A stretch of 64,000 nt of DNA, from assembly GCF_003319185.1 (NCBI RefSeq), contig NZ_QOHJ01000004.1:372001-436000 (forward strand), given 5' to 3'. The stretch's first letter is position 1, and each line of letters opens with the position of its first letter. Source of the stretch: Blastococcus sp. TF02A-30 (GTDB lineage Bacteria; Actinomycetota; Actinomycetes; Mycobacteriales; Geodermatophilaceae). The notes beneath the pieces were generated by a model. The model did not search any database. It had not been told where the DNA came from and saw nothing but the letters and a program-made list of their open reading frames with translations. Position numbers and translations under genes: made by a program. Shown here piece by piece: positions 1 to 8,014 of the stretch.

Positions 1-158
1 CTCCGTCGGTCGCGCCTGCTGCCCTGCCCGCGACCGGGCCGGGGAAAACCGTCGTCCCACCGTGGGGCATGACCTGCCCCCGGCCCGGGTAGGGGGCGCG
101 GGGATTGCGCCGATAGTGGACGTCGGTGGACGACCATCGACGACGCGGGGAGTTCGAC

Positions 159-1139
159 GTGGGCGAGCAGGGCACGGGGCGGCCGAGACCAGGCCGCGAG
201 TACCTGCACGATGCACTGCTGTTCGACGACGACCAGCGGCTCACCGAGGTCGCGGTGCCCTTCCTCCTCGAGGGCCTGGCCGCCGGCGAAGCGGCCGTCG
301 TCGCCACCACCCCGCGGACGGCGGGGACGCTGCGCGCGGCCGTCGGCGACGACCCGCGGGTGCACGTGCTCGAGCGGCACGAGGTGTACCGGGCGCGCAC
401 CCCCACGGCCATCACCACGTTCCGCAGGCTGGCCGAGCAGCACCGCGCCGAGGGCGTGCGCCGGGTCCGGGTCGTCGGCGAGGTCGGCTTCGGCACCACC
501 GAGCGGGACTGGCTCGAGTGGATGCGCTACGAGTCGGTCATCAACGAGGCGCTGGCGGCCTGGCCGCTGTGGGGGCTGTGCGTCTTCGACACGCAGCGGC
601 TGCCCCAGCCGCTGCTCGACTCCGCGCTGGCCACCCACCCCCATCTGGTCGACGGGGCGCGCCGGCGGGGTCACAACCCCGGGTTCGTCGAGCCGGTCGA
701 CTACGTCCGCTCGCTGCCGGTCCCGCCCGAGCCGCTCGAGGCGACCACCCCCGCGCTGCACGCGCCCGACGTCGCCGACTTCGCGGGGCTCCGGCACGCC
801 GTCGCCGCCGAGCTGTCGGCCAGCCGGGCCGGCCCCGACCTCGTCGAGGACTTCCTGCTCGCCGTCGACGAGATGGTGTCCAACGCCGTCCGGCACGGGC
901 TTCCGCCGGTCAGCCTGCGGCTCTGGACCTCCGCCGACCGCATCGTCTGCACCATCGGGGACGGCGGCCCCGTCTGGGACGACCCGTTCGCCGGCTACGG
1001 CCCCGCCCACGGCGACGACCTCTCCCGCGGCGGCATGGGGCTGTGGCTGGCCCGCCAGCTCTGCGACCACGTGGACATCTCCACCGCCGGCGACGGCGGC
1101 ACGGGCGTCGAGGTGCGGCTGACGGTGCGGCTGCCCTGA
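159..1139 (+). CDS. MEDS-domain protein with RsbW-like HATPase
   Basis: Predicted sensor/anti-sigma-type regulator. The N-terminal ~170 residues look like a MEDS (DcmR sensory) domain, beginning GREYLHDALLF. Residues ~200-325 form a GHKL ATPase with an N box (AVDEMVSNAVRHG) and glycine boxes GDGGPVWDDP and RGGMGLWLARQL. In actinobacteria this fusion is assumed to work in partner-switching or stress signalling; no sigma factor or antagonist lies beside it. GTG 159 is chosen because GGGGAG lies 6 nt upstream and family N-termini are short. GTG 126, in the same frame and 8 nt after GATAGT, is a possible leaderless start. The ligand is unknown. Confidence 0.85.
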   Translation: MGEQGTGRPRPGREYLHDALLFDDDQRLTEVAVPFLLEGLAAGEAAVVATTPRTAGTLRAAVGDDPRVHVLERHEVYRARTPTAITTFRRLAEQHRAEGVRRVRVVGEVGFGTTERDWLEWMRYESVINEALAAWPLWGLCVFDTQRLPQPLLDSALATHPHLVDGARRRGHNPGFVEPVDYVRSLPVPPEPLEATTPALHAPDVADFAGLRHAVAAELSASRAGPDLVEDFLLAVDEMVSNAVRHGLPPVSLRLWTSADRIVCTIGDGGPVWDDPFAGYGPAHGDDLSRGGMGLWLARQLCDHVDISTAGDGGTGVEVRLTVRLP

Positions 1140-1149
1140 GCCGCTCGCG

Positions 1150-1545
1150 TCAGCCGAACAGGTCGCTGAGGAACGACTCCTTCTTCCGCCGGCCGCCGTA
1201 CCGCTGGTCGTAGCGGGGGTCGTGGCGCTCGTCGTACCGCCCGTCGGACCGCTGGTCGCGCGTGCCGTGCGAGCTGCCGCGCACCTGGCGCAGGACCTCG
1301 TCGACGACGGACCCCAGCTGGCCCCCGGTCGGTTGCTGCGTGGTCGCGCGCGGCTCCTGCCGGCGGTCGTCCGCGGCGGCGGGGGCCGACGTGCCGCCGT
1401 GCCAGGCGTTCTCCGCGTCGATGAGCCGGTCCAGCTCGCCCCGGTCGAGGAAGATGCCGCGGCAGTCGGCGCACTGGTCCACGTGCACGCCGTTGCGCTC
1501 GTAGGTGCGCATCGCGCCGTGGCACTTCGGGCAGGTCAGCTCCAT
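1150..1545 (-). CDS. TFIIB-type zinc-ribbon protein
   Basis: Small (131 aa) protein whose first ~40 residues form a zinc ribbon: CPKC near residue 4, then CADC, followed by RGIFLDRGELDRLI. This is the zf-TFIIB-like family pattern found in many bacterial proteins of unknown function. The rest is low-complexity and charged, with repeated RYDER/RYDQRY elements and a basic RRKKES stretch before the end, suggesting a disordered tail. It converges on the upstream MEDS-ATPase gene (stops 10 nt apart). The ATG at 1545 is the first methionine directly before the ribbon. Nucleic-acid or protein binding is possible; no activity can be assigned. Confidence 0.75.
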   Translation of the reverse strand: MELTCPKCHGAMRTYERNGVHVDQCADCRGIFLDRGELDRLIDAENAWHGGTSAPAAADDRRQEPRATTQQPTGGQLGSVVDEVLRQVRGSSHGTRDQRSDGRYDERHDPRYDQRYGGRRKKESFLSDLFG

Positions 1546-1735
1546 GCCGCACCAACGCCGGGCGGGTCGGCCCCGGTTCCCGACGATCTTCCGGCCAGTG
1601 GCGGGTGGGGACGGGCCACTCGCGCCGCGGTGGGGATACTGACCGCGGCAACCGCGACCGATGGGAGCACCGCAGTGGAACCGAGGCACACGTTGTCGAC
1701 GCGGGCCGTGCGGCCCCCGGTCCGGGAGGGCTGAC

Positions 1736-2539
1736 GTGGACAAGGTCATCGGCAGCGCCCAGGAGGCGGTCGCGGACATCGCGGCCGGCTCGGTCCTCGC
1801 CGTGGGCGGCTTCGGCCTCTGCGGCGTGCCGTTCGCGCTGATCGACGCGCTGCTCGAGCAGGGCGCCGACGAGCTCACCACCATCTCCAACAACTGCGGG
1901 GTCGACGACGCCGCGCTGGGCGTGCTGCTCTACGCCGGGCGGATCCGCAAGACGATCAGCTCGTTCGTCGGCGGCAACAAGGAGCTCGCCCGCCTGTACC
2001 TGTCCGGGCAGCTGGAGGTCGAGCTCACCCCGCAGGGCACGCTGGCCGAGCGGCTGCGCGCCGGCGGCGCCGGCATCCCGGCGTTCTACACGCCCACGGG
2101 CGTGGGCACGCTGGTCGCCGACGGCGGCATCCCGATCCGGTACGACGCCGACGGCAACGTCGTCGAGACCAGCCGGCCCAAGGAGGTGCGCGAGTTCGAC
2201 GGCCAGCAGTACGTGCTGGAGACCGCGCTGACCGCCGACTTCGGGCTCGTGCACGCCCTCATGGGCGACCGGCACGGCAACCTCTACTTCCACGAGTCGG
2301 CGCGCAACTTCAACCCGCTGGCCGGGATGGCGGGGCGGATCACCATCGCCGAGGTGGAGCAGCTCGTCGAGCCCGGCGACCTCACCCCCGAGCACGTGCA
2401 CCTGCCCGGTGTCTACGTCGACCGCGTCGTGGTGGTCGGCGGCGACCACAAGCCGATCGAGAAGCGCACCACCCGTCCCCGCCCGTCGGCCGGCGTCCCC
2501 GCCGCGGCCGGCGAGGAAGCCACCGAGGGAGCAGCCTGA
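1736..2539 (+). CDS. pcaI: 3-oxoacid/3-oxoadipate CoA-transferase, subunit A
   Basis: Alpha subunit of a family I CoA-transferase, which moves CoA from succinyl-CoA to a 3-oxo acid. The glycine-rich GGFGLCGVP near residue 20, SNNCGVDD, and the [17 protein letters not shown] segment are characteristic. Length (267 aa) is normal, with a ~25-residue Pro/Ala-rich tail. It starts at GTG 1736, 5 nt after GGGAGGG, and overlaps the B subunit by 1 nt (TGATG). By sequence alone it also resembles ScoA (acetoacetate:succinyl-CoA transferase). The pca genes 2 kb away make 3-oxoadipate the likelier substrate, so the symbol is contextual. Confidence 0.85.
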   Translation: MDKVIGSAQEAVADIAAGSVLAVGGFGLCGVPFALIDALLEQGADELTTISNNCGVDDAALGVLLYAGRIRKTISSFVGGNKELARLYLSGQLEVELTPQGTLAERLRAGGAGIPAFYTPTGVGTLVADGGIPIRYDADGNVVETSRPKEVREFDGQQYVLETALTADFGLVHALMGDRHGNLYFHESARNFNPLAGMAGRITIAEVEQLVEPGDLTPEHVHLPGVYVDRVVVVGGDHKPIEKRTTRPRPSAGVPAAAGEEATEGAA

Positions 2540-3207
2540 TGGCCCTGACCCGCGACCAGCTCGCCGCCCGCGTCGCCCTCGAGCTCGAGGACGGCCAGTA
2601 CGTGAACCTTGGCATCGGCATGCCCACCCTGGTGCCCAACTTCGTCCCCGACGGGGTGCACGTCGTGCTGCACTCGGAGAACGGGGTGCTCGGTGTCGGG
2701 CCGTACCCGTTCGAGGGCGAGGAGGACGCCGACCTGATCAACGCCGGCAAGGAGACCGTGACGGTCCTGCCCGGGGCCAGCTACTTCGACTCGGCGATGT
2801 CCTTCGGGATGATCCGCGGCAAGCACCTCGACGTCGCCGTCCTCGGCGCCATGCAGGTCAACGTCCGCGGCGACCTGGCCAACTGGCTGATCCCCGGGAA
2901 GATGGTCAACGGCATGGGCGGCGCCATGGACCTGGTCCACGGCGCGCGCACCGTGATCATCATGATGGAGCACGTCGCCCGGGACGGGTCGGCCAAGATC
3001 GTGCAGGAGTGCACGCTGCCGCTGACCGGCAAGGGCTGCGTCGACCGGATCGTCACCGACCTCGCCGTCATCGACGTCACCGACGCCGGGCTGGTGCTGC
3101 GGGAGACCGCCCCGGGTGTGACCGTCGACGAGGTGCAGGCCGCCACCGGCGCCCCGCTCACCGTCGCCGACGACCTGCGCGAGATGCCCCTCCCCGCCGG
3201 CGTCTGA
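2539..3207 (+). CDS. pcaJ: 3-oxoacid/3-oxoadipate CoA-transferase, subunit B
   Basis: Beta subunit partner of the preceding gene (222 aa, standard length). It carries the catalytic glutamate motif [10 protein letters not shown] at about residue 50, the [13 protein letters not shown] segment near the N-terminus, and [10 protein letters not shown]. Together the two subunits activate 3-oxoadipate (or acetoacetate) with succinyl-CoA. The resulting 3-oxoadipyl-CoA needs a thiolase (PcaF), which is not in this window. Start ATG 2539 overlaps the A-subunit stop, implying translational coupling. A pair of palindromes follows the stop codon. The ScoB alternative is as for subunit A. Confidence 0.85.
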   Translation: MALTRDQLAARVALELEDGQYVNLGIGMPTLVPNFVPDGVHVVLHSENGVLGVGPYPFEGEEDADLINAGKETVTVLPGASYFDSAMSFGMIRGKHLDVAVLGAMQVNVRGDLANWLIPGKMVNGMGGAMDLVHGARTVIIMMEHVARDGSAKIVQECTLPLTGKGCVDRIVTDLAVIDVTDAGLVLRETAPGVTVDEVQAATGAPLTVADDLREMPLPAGV

Positions 3208-3211
3208 ACGA

Positions 3212-3258
3212 GCTTTCGGTACCGAAAGCCGGAGCTCCCAGCTTTCGGTACCGAACGC
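3212..3258. terminator. Paired palindromes between convergent genes
   Basis: Two near-identical palindromes lie between the stops of the CoA-transferase operon and the aldehyde dehydrogenase. GCTTTCGGTACCGAAAGC (3212-3229) is perfect. The second (3241-3258) is GCTTTCGGTACCGAACGC, with one mismatch in its outer arm. Centres are 29 bp apart. Each can form a hairpin on either strand, so a bidirectional terminator is the simplest reading, though there is no U tract. A dispersed repeat family is the alternative. Confidence 0.55.
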
Positions 3259-3266
3259 TCGCCGGG

Positions 3267-4727
3267 TCAGAAGGGGTAGGCGGGGAGGTCGCCGCGCAGG
3301 GTGACCCACTGGGTCTCGGTGAACGCCTCGATGTTGGCCTGGGGGCCGCCGTGCCGGGAGCCGGTGCCGGAGGCGCCCACCCCGCCGAACGGCGCGACCG
3401 CCTCGTCGTTCACCGTCTGGTCGTTGATGTGCACCAGCCCGGTCGGGATCCGCTCGGCCAGCTGCAGCCCGGCGTAGACGTCCCGGGTCAGGATCCCGAG
3501 CGAGAGCCCGTACTCGGTGCCGGAGGCCAGCTCCACCAGCTCGTCGACGGAGGAGAACGGGGTCACCGGGGCGACCGGGCCGAAGATCTCCTCCTGGTAG
3601 GCCGGCGCGTGGACGGGGACGTCGCCCAGCACGGTCGGCCGGTAGAACAGCCCCTCGTAGGTGCCGCCGGTGCGCACCGTGGCCCCGCCCTCGACCGACG
3701 CGGTGACCAGGCCGTGGACCCGGTCGCGCTGACCGGCGTCGATCAGCGGGCCCATCGCGACCTGCTCGCGGAACGGGTCGCCGACCGGCAGCTTCTCCAC
3801 CTTCTCGGCCAGGATCGACGTGTACTGCTCGGCGATCGACTCGTGCACCAGGTGCCGAGAGGTCGCCATGCAGATCTGGCCCTGGTGGGCGAACGTGCCC
3901 CACGCGCCCACCGAGGCCGCGGCGGTCACGTCGACGTCGCCCATGACGACCAGCGCGGAGTTGCCGCCGAGCTCCAGGTGCGCCCGCTTGAGGTGCTGAC
4001 CGGCCAGCGCGCCGACCGCGCGCCCGGCCCGGGTGGAGCCGGTGAAGGCGATGATCCGCACCGCCGGCTCGACCACCAGCGCCTCGCCGACGTCGGCGCC
4101 GCCGGGCAGCACCTGGAGCACCCCGGCCGGCAACCCGGCCTCCTCGAAGACGCGGGCGAACATCGCGCCGCCGGAGATGGCGGTGCGCGGGTCGGGCTTG
4201 AGGATGACCGCGTTGCCCAGCGCCAGCGCCGGTGCCACCGCGCGGATGGCCAGGATGGTCGGCACGTTGAACGGTGCGATGACCCCGACGACGCCGGCCG
4301 GCACGCGGCGGGCGAAGGACAGCCGGGGCGCACCGGTGCGCAGCAGCTCGCCGTACGGGTGCGAGGGCAGCGCCGAGGCCTCCTAGCACTCCTGCGCCGA
4401 GGTGTGCACCTGGAAGTCGCCGAACGGCTGGATGGCACCGGACTCCCGGGCCAGCCAGCCCTTGATCTCGTCGGCGTGCGCGGCGAGCACGTCGCCCGCC
4501 CGGCGCAGGACGGCGGCACGCTCCTCGAACGGCAGGGCGGCCCACGCCTTCTGCGCCTCGACGGCGCGCAGGGCGGCGGTGTGCACGTCCTCCGGGGTCG
4601 CCTTCCCCACCGGGGCGATCACGTCCCCGGTGGCCGGCTCCACGGCGTCGTAGGTGCCGCCGCTGCCGTCGGTCCAGGCGCCGGTCCACACCTTGCCGTG
4701 CCACGCGCCGTCGTCGAGCAGTGCCAT
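3267..4727 (-). pseudogene. Aryl-aldehyde dehydrogenase with in-frame TAG
   Basis: NAD(P)-dependent aldehyde dehydrogenase family, most like benzaldehyde/vanillin dehydrogenases; expected to oxidise aromatic aldehydes to acids feeding the pob/pca pathway. The full reading frame is 486 codons, a normal length. ATG 4727 follows GAAGGAG. The catalytic glutamate (HLELGGNSAL) and cysteine (HQGQICMATS) are both present in the C-terminal part. However, codon 115 (4385-4383) is TAG within QEC-stop-EASALPS, in an otherwise uninterrupted frame. Truncation there would leave 114 residues without an active site. A one-base substitution, a sequencing error or, less likely, readthrough would explain it. Confidence 0.85.
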
Positions 4728-4752
4728 GTCGGGCTCCTTCTCCAGTCGTCGT

Positions 4753-5148
4753 TCAGCCGTTGCGGATCTCGTCGAGGATGGGGCCGGCCACCTTGAAGGC
4801 GTGGTTGGCCGCGGGCACACCGGCGTAGACGGCGGCGTGCTGGATGACCTCGCCGATCTCGTCGTCGCTCAGCCCGTTGTTCTTCGCCGCGCGCACGTGC
4901 AGGGCGAACTCGTCCCAGTGCCGCAGCGCGATGCAGATCGACAGGGTCATCAGGCTGCGGTCGCGGCGGGCCAGGCCCGGGCGCTGCCAGACGTCGCCCC
5001 AGGCGGTGCGGGTGATGAAGTCCTGGAACCCGGCGGTGAACGGCGTCGTGCCGGCGACGGCCCGGTCCACCCAGGCGTCGCCCAGCACCTCCCGCCGGGT
5101 GCGCATGCCGGCCTCGCGCCGCGCGTCGTCCGTGGTGGGCTCGCTCAT
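4753..5148 (-). CDS. pcaC: 4-carboxymuconolactone decarboxylase
   Basis: Converts 4-carboxymuconolactone to 3-oxoadipate enol-lactone in the protocatechuate branch. The 131-aa protein is a CMD/AhpD-like fold: it shows the LARRDRSLMTLSICIAL helix, the HWDEFALHVRAAKNNGLS segment and EVIQHAAVYAGVPAANHAF at the C-terminal half. The start ATG 5148 overlaps the pcaD stop (ATGA). In many actinobacteria PcaD and PcaC are fused as PcaL; here they are separate, coupled genes. It is the last gene of the pcaHGBDC operon; the disrupted aldehyde dehydrogenase starts 25 nt downstream on the same strand. Confidence 0.93.
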   Translation of the reverse strand: MSEPTTDDARREAGMRTRREVLGDAWVDRAVAGTTPFTAGFQDFITRTAWGDVWQRPGLARRDRSLMTLSICIALRHWDEFALHVRAAKNNGLSDDEIGEVIQHAAVYAGVPAANHAFKVAGPILDEIRNG

Positions 5149-5924
5149 GGGGTCGCTCCCGCGCTCTCGAGGTGGGCGAGCAGCGCACCGGTCACCCGCT
5201 GCGGCTGCTCGAGGTTGGCCAGGTGCGCCCCCGGGCTCACCGACAGGAACCCGGCTCCCGGGATGCCCTCGGCGATGAGCCGCTGGTGCTCCGGCGGGAG
5301 CGCCGGGTCCTCCGCGCCGGAGACCACCAGGGTGGGCGCGGTGATCCGCCCCAGGTCCGCGCGCAGGTCGATCCCGCCGACCACCTCGGCGCAGGCGGCG
5401 TAGCCCTCGTCGTCGGCGCCGGAGACCATCGCCTCCAGTCGCGCGACCAGGTCGGGGTGCTGCGCGGCGAACGCCGGGGTCAGCCAGCGGCTCACCACGG
5501 CCGGGGCGAAGGACGCCGTTCCCTCGGCGCGGGCCAGCGCCGCGCGGTCGAGGAACCCCTGCGGGTCCGTCCTCGCCGAGCTGCACAGCACCGCGAGCCC
5601 GGCCACGCGGGCCGGCTCGCGGGCGGCCAGCCGCAGCGCGGTCATCCCGCCCAGCGAGAGCCCGGCGACGTGCGCCCGGCGCACCCCGAGCGCGTCGAGC
5701 AGCGCGACGACGTCGTCGACCAGGTCGTCGAGCCGGTACGGCCCGGCGGGCGCCGGCGACTCCCCGTGGCCCCGGGTGTCGTAGGTGACCACGCGGAAGC
5801 GCTCGGCCAGCGCCGGCACCTGCGGGTCCCACATGCCCCGGGTCGCCCCCAGCGAGTTGGAGAGGACGACGACCGGCGCGTCGGCGGGGCCCGCGACGGC
5901 GTGCGCGACGGCGACGGCGGTCAC
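5145..5924 (-). CDS. pcaD: 3-oxoadipate enol-lactonase
   Basis: Alpha/beta-hydrolase (259 aa) that opens 3-oxoadipate enol-lactone to 3-oxoadipate. The nucleophile elbow is GLSLGGM at about residue 90, with oxyanion-side SNSLGATRGMWDPQV near residue 22. The acid Asp lies in VVSGAEDPALPPEH and the His in PGAHLANLEQP. GTG 5924 overlaps the pcaB stop (GTGA), and its own stop overlaps pcaC, so the three genes are translationally coupled. Length and motifs match stand-alone PcaD; there is no C-terminal CMD domain as in PcaL fusions. Confidence 0.92.
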   Translation of the reverse strand: MTAVAVAHAVAGPADAPVVVLSNSLGATRGMWDPQVPALAERFRVVTYDTRGHGESPAPAGPYRLDDLVDDVVALLDALGVRRAHVAGLSLGGMTALRLAAREPARVAGLAVLCSSARTDPQGFLDRAALARAEGTASFAPAVVSRWLTPAFAAQHPDLVARLEAMVSGADDEGYAACAEVVGGIDLRADLGRITAPTLVVSGAEDPALPPEHQRLIAEGIPGAGFLSVSPGAHLANLEQPQRVTGALLAHLESAGATP

Positions 5925-7243
5925 CGCTGGCCCCCGGTCGCGGCGTCGTAGGCGGCGAGGACCGCGTCCACCTGGGCCCCGGCCTCGCCGGTGTCCGGTG
6001 CGGTGCGCAGCGCGCCGACGTCGAGGTCGCCGCGCTCGCGCAGCACCTCGGCCAGCGGCCGCCCGGTGGTGCGGGCGGTGTGCGCGGCGCCGGCGACCGC
6101 CTCGTGCGCGGCCCCGCGGCCGTAGCGCCCGGTCAGCGCGTCGGTGGCCGCGGCGGCCAGGGCCGGCTCCTCGGCGGCGGCGACCGTCGCGGCCATCCGG
6201 TCGACGTCGGGGCGCAGGCACTCCAGGCTCTCCGCCAGCCAGGAGGCGGCCGAGCCGACAGTGGCCAGCAGCGCGGTCAGCGTGGGCCACTCCGCGTGCC
6301 AGGTGCCGGCCCCGCGCTCGTGCTCCTGCTCCATCGCGGCCAGCAGCGTGGCGACCAGCCCGGGTGCGCGGCGGGCGCAGGCGCGGGCGGAGATGGCGGC
6401 CACCGGGTTGTTCTTGTGCGGCATCGCCGACGAGCCACCGCGCCCGGCGCTGATCTCCGCGACTTCCGCCACCTCGGTCTGCGCCAGCAGCACCACGTCC
6501 AGGGCCGTCGAGGCCACCACCCCCGCGGCCGCCCCCAGCGCGCCGGCCAGGTCGGCGACCGGCAGCCGCACGGTGTGCCAGGCGGTGGCGGTCGTGGCCA
6601 GCCCCAGCTCCTGGGCCAGCGCCGCCCGCAGGTCGACGCCGGAGCCGTCGAGACCGGCCAGCGTGCCGACCGCGCCGCCGAGCTGGACCGGCAGCGCGGC
6701 GTCGACCGCCCGCAGCCGGGCCCGGGCGCCGTCCAGCCCGGCCAGCCAGCCGGCCGCCTTGAGCCCGAACGTCGTCGGCAGCGCCTGCTGCAGGAGCGTC
6801 CGGCCCATGACGACGTCGTCGCGGTGGGTGCGCGCCAGTCCGGCGGCGGCCTCGGCGGCGACCGCGAGGTCGCGGTCGATCGCGGTGACCGCCCGGCGGG
6901 CCAGCAGCACCAGGGCGGTGTCCAGCACGTCCTGGCTGGTGGCCCCGACGTGCACCGCGGCGGCGTCCCGCTCCCCCACCGCGGCCCGCAGCGCCGTCAC
7001 CAGCGGGGGCACCGGGTTGCCGGCGTCCGCCGCGTGCGCCACGACCGAGGCGACGTCGAGCCCGGCCGGCTCCGCGCAGGCCCGGCCCACCGCGTCGGCG
7101 GCGGTGGCCGGGACCAGGCCCAGCCGGGCGGCGGCGCGGGCCAGCGCGGCCTCCACGTCGAGCAGCGCGTCGAGCCACGCGGCGTCGGAGACGGCCGCGG
7201 CCGCTCCCCCGCGGGCGAAGGTCCCGTCGAAGAGGGTGGTCAC
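5921..7243 (-). CDS. pcaB: 3-carboxy-cis,cis-muconate cycloisomerase
   Basis: Fumarase/aspartase-superfamily enzyme (440 aa) that cycloisomerises 3-carboxymuconate to 4-carboxymuconolactone. The superfamily signature GGSSAMPHKNNPV is at residues ~268-280, with HVGATSQDVLDTA (conserved region 1) near residue 97. GTG 7243 is used; only a weak AGGAA precedes it, consistent with reading through from pcaG 37 nt upstream. The very Ala-rich composition is typical of actinobacterial PcaB. It overlaps pcaD by 4 nt. Confidence 0.93.
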   Translation of the reverse strand: MTTLFDGTFARGGAAAAVSDAAWLDALLDVEAALARAAARLGLVPATAADAVGRACAEPAGLDVASVVAHAADAGNPVPPLVTALRAAVGERDAAAVHVGATSQDVLDTALVLLARRAVTAIDRDLAVAAEAAAGLARTHRDDVVMGRTLLQQALPTTFGLKAAGWLAGLDGARARLRAVDAALPVQLGGAVGTLAGLDGSGVDLRAALAQELGLATTATAWHTVRLPVADLAGALGAAAGVVASTALDVVLLAQTEVAEVAEISAGRGGSSAMPHKNNPVAAISARACARRAPGLVATLLAAMEQEHERGAGTWHAEWPTLTALLATVGSAASWLAESLECLRPDVDRMAATVAAAEEPALAAAATDALTGRYGRGAAHEAVAGAAHTARTTGRPLAEVLRERGDLDVGALRTAPDTGEAGAQVDAVLAAYDAATGGQR

Positions 7244-7280
7244 GGTTCGTTCCTACCGGAGGGGCGGGCGGCGGACCGGC

Positions 7281-7931
7281 TCATACCGCGAAGAACACCG
7301 TCTCCCGGTCGCCCTGGAGGTGGATGTCGAAGCGGTACCCGTCCTCGGCCGGGGTCGCGAGCAGCGTGCCGCGCCGGTCCTCCGGCAGCGCCCGCAGCAC
7401 GGCGTCCTCGGCGTTGGCCTGCGCCTCGTCGGCGAAGTAGATGCGGGTGACGACGCGGTCGAGCAGCCCCCGGGCGAACACCGACACGTCGACGTGCGGC
7501 GCCTGCAGCCCGCCGCCGCCGTCGGGCACGCGGCCGGGCTTGAGGGTGAAGACCGCGAACTCGCCGGTGCGCGTCTGCGCGCGGGCGTACCCGCGGAAGC
7601 CCGGGTAGGACGAGGGCCCCCGCGGGTCCTCCGGCGACGGGAACCGCCCGTCGGGATCGGCCTGCCAGGTCTCCACCATCGCGTCCGGGACCACGTCACC
7701 GGCGCCGTCGACCACCCGGCCGCGGATCCAGAAGCCACCCGCGGTCCCCTCGGCCGCGGCCCACTCGCCGTCCGGCCAGGTGAGCCCGATCGCCAGGTAG
7801 GGCCCCACCGTGGCGCTCGGCGTCGTCCCGAGCCGCAGCGGCCCGGTGAGGAAGCCGCTGCCGCGCTGCCCGGAGCGGGGCTGGAACGGGTCGGCCGGGT
7901 CCGGCGGGACGTCCAGCGGGTCGGCTGTCAT
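7281..7931 (-). CDS. pcaG: Protocatechuate 3,4-dioxygenase, alpha subunit
   Basis: Structural alpha chain of the intradiol dioxygenase that cleaves protocatechuate to 3-carboxymuconate; the catalytic iron sits in PcaH. The 216-aa protein shows TVGPYLAIGL near residue 42, VVPDAMVETWQADPDGRF and PHVDVSVFARGLLDRVVTRIYF, the conserved core of the family. ATG 7931 follows GGAGG with a 9-nt gap. The sequence around this start is duplicated 83 bp upstream at the pcaH stop, giving two near-identical stop/start junctions. Second gene of pcaHGBDC. Confidence 0.92.
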   Translation of the reverse strand: MTADPLDVPPDPADPFQPRSGQRGSGFLTGPLRLGTTPSATVGPYLAIGLTWPDGEWAAAEGTAGGFWIRGRVVDGAGDVVPDAMVETWQADPDGRFPSPEDPRGPSSYPGFRGYARAQTRTGEFAVFTLKPGRVPDGGGGLQAPHVDVSVFARGLLDRVVTRIYFADEAQANAEDAVLRALPEDRRGTLLATPAEDGYRFDIHLQGDRETVFFAV

Positions 7932-8014
7932 CACGCGACACCTCCGGCGTGATTCCGCGCCTCGGTCCGCTCCTCGGTCGCCGGCGCTCCCTGCGATGCT
8001 CCCTCGGCTGTCAT
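7931..8014 (-). CDS. 27-aa micro-ORF between pcaH and pcaG
   Basis: Short ORF whose ATG overlaps the pcaH stop (TGATG) and whose TGA overlaps the pcaG ATG (TGATG). It therefore fills the pcaH-pcaG gap exactly. Its start region repeats the pcaG start region: 20 identical bases on the + strand at 7921-7940 and 8004-8023, extended by four more after one mismatch. Both copies carry GGAG upstream. It encodes an acidic, low-complexity peptide without recognisable motif. It may serve as a coupling cistron or be a by-product of a tandem duplication; translation is unproven. Confidence 0.3.
   Translation of the reverse strand: MTAEGASQGAPATEERTEARNHAGGVA

Noticed and set aside
1-158. A partial gene or sigma-B promoter at the left edge
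   Set aside because: No reading frame with family features and no GTTT/GGGTA pair at proper spacing; only GATAGT at 112 could be a -10 element.
1736-3207. Calling the CoA-transferase definitely ScoAB
   Set aside because: Sequence alone fits both ScoAB and PcaIJ; the adjacent pca/pob genes tip the balance to 3-oxoadipate, so both are stated.
3267-4304. The C-terminal part of the aldehyde dehydrogenase as an independent gene starting at GTG 4304
   Set aside because: It lacks the N-terminal part of the family, has no ribosome site, and continues the same frame past a single TAG; a disrupted gene is simpler.
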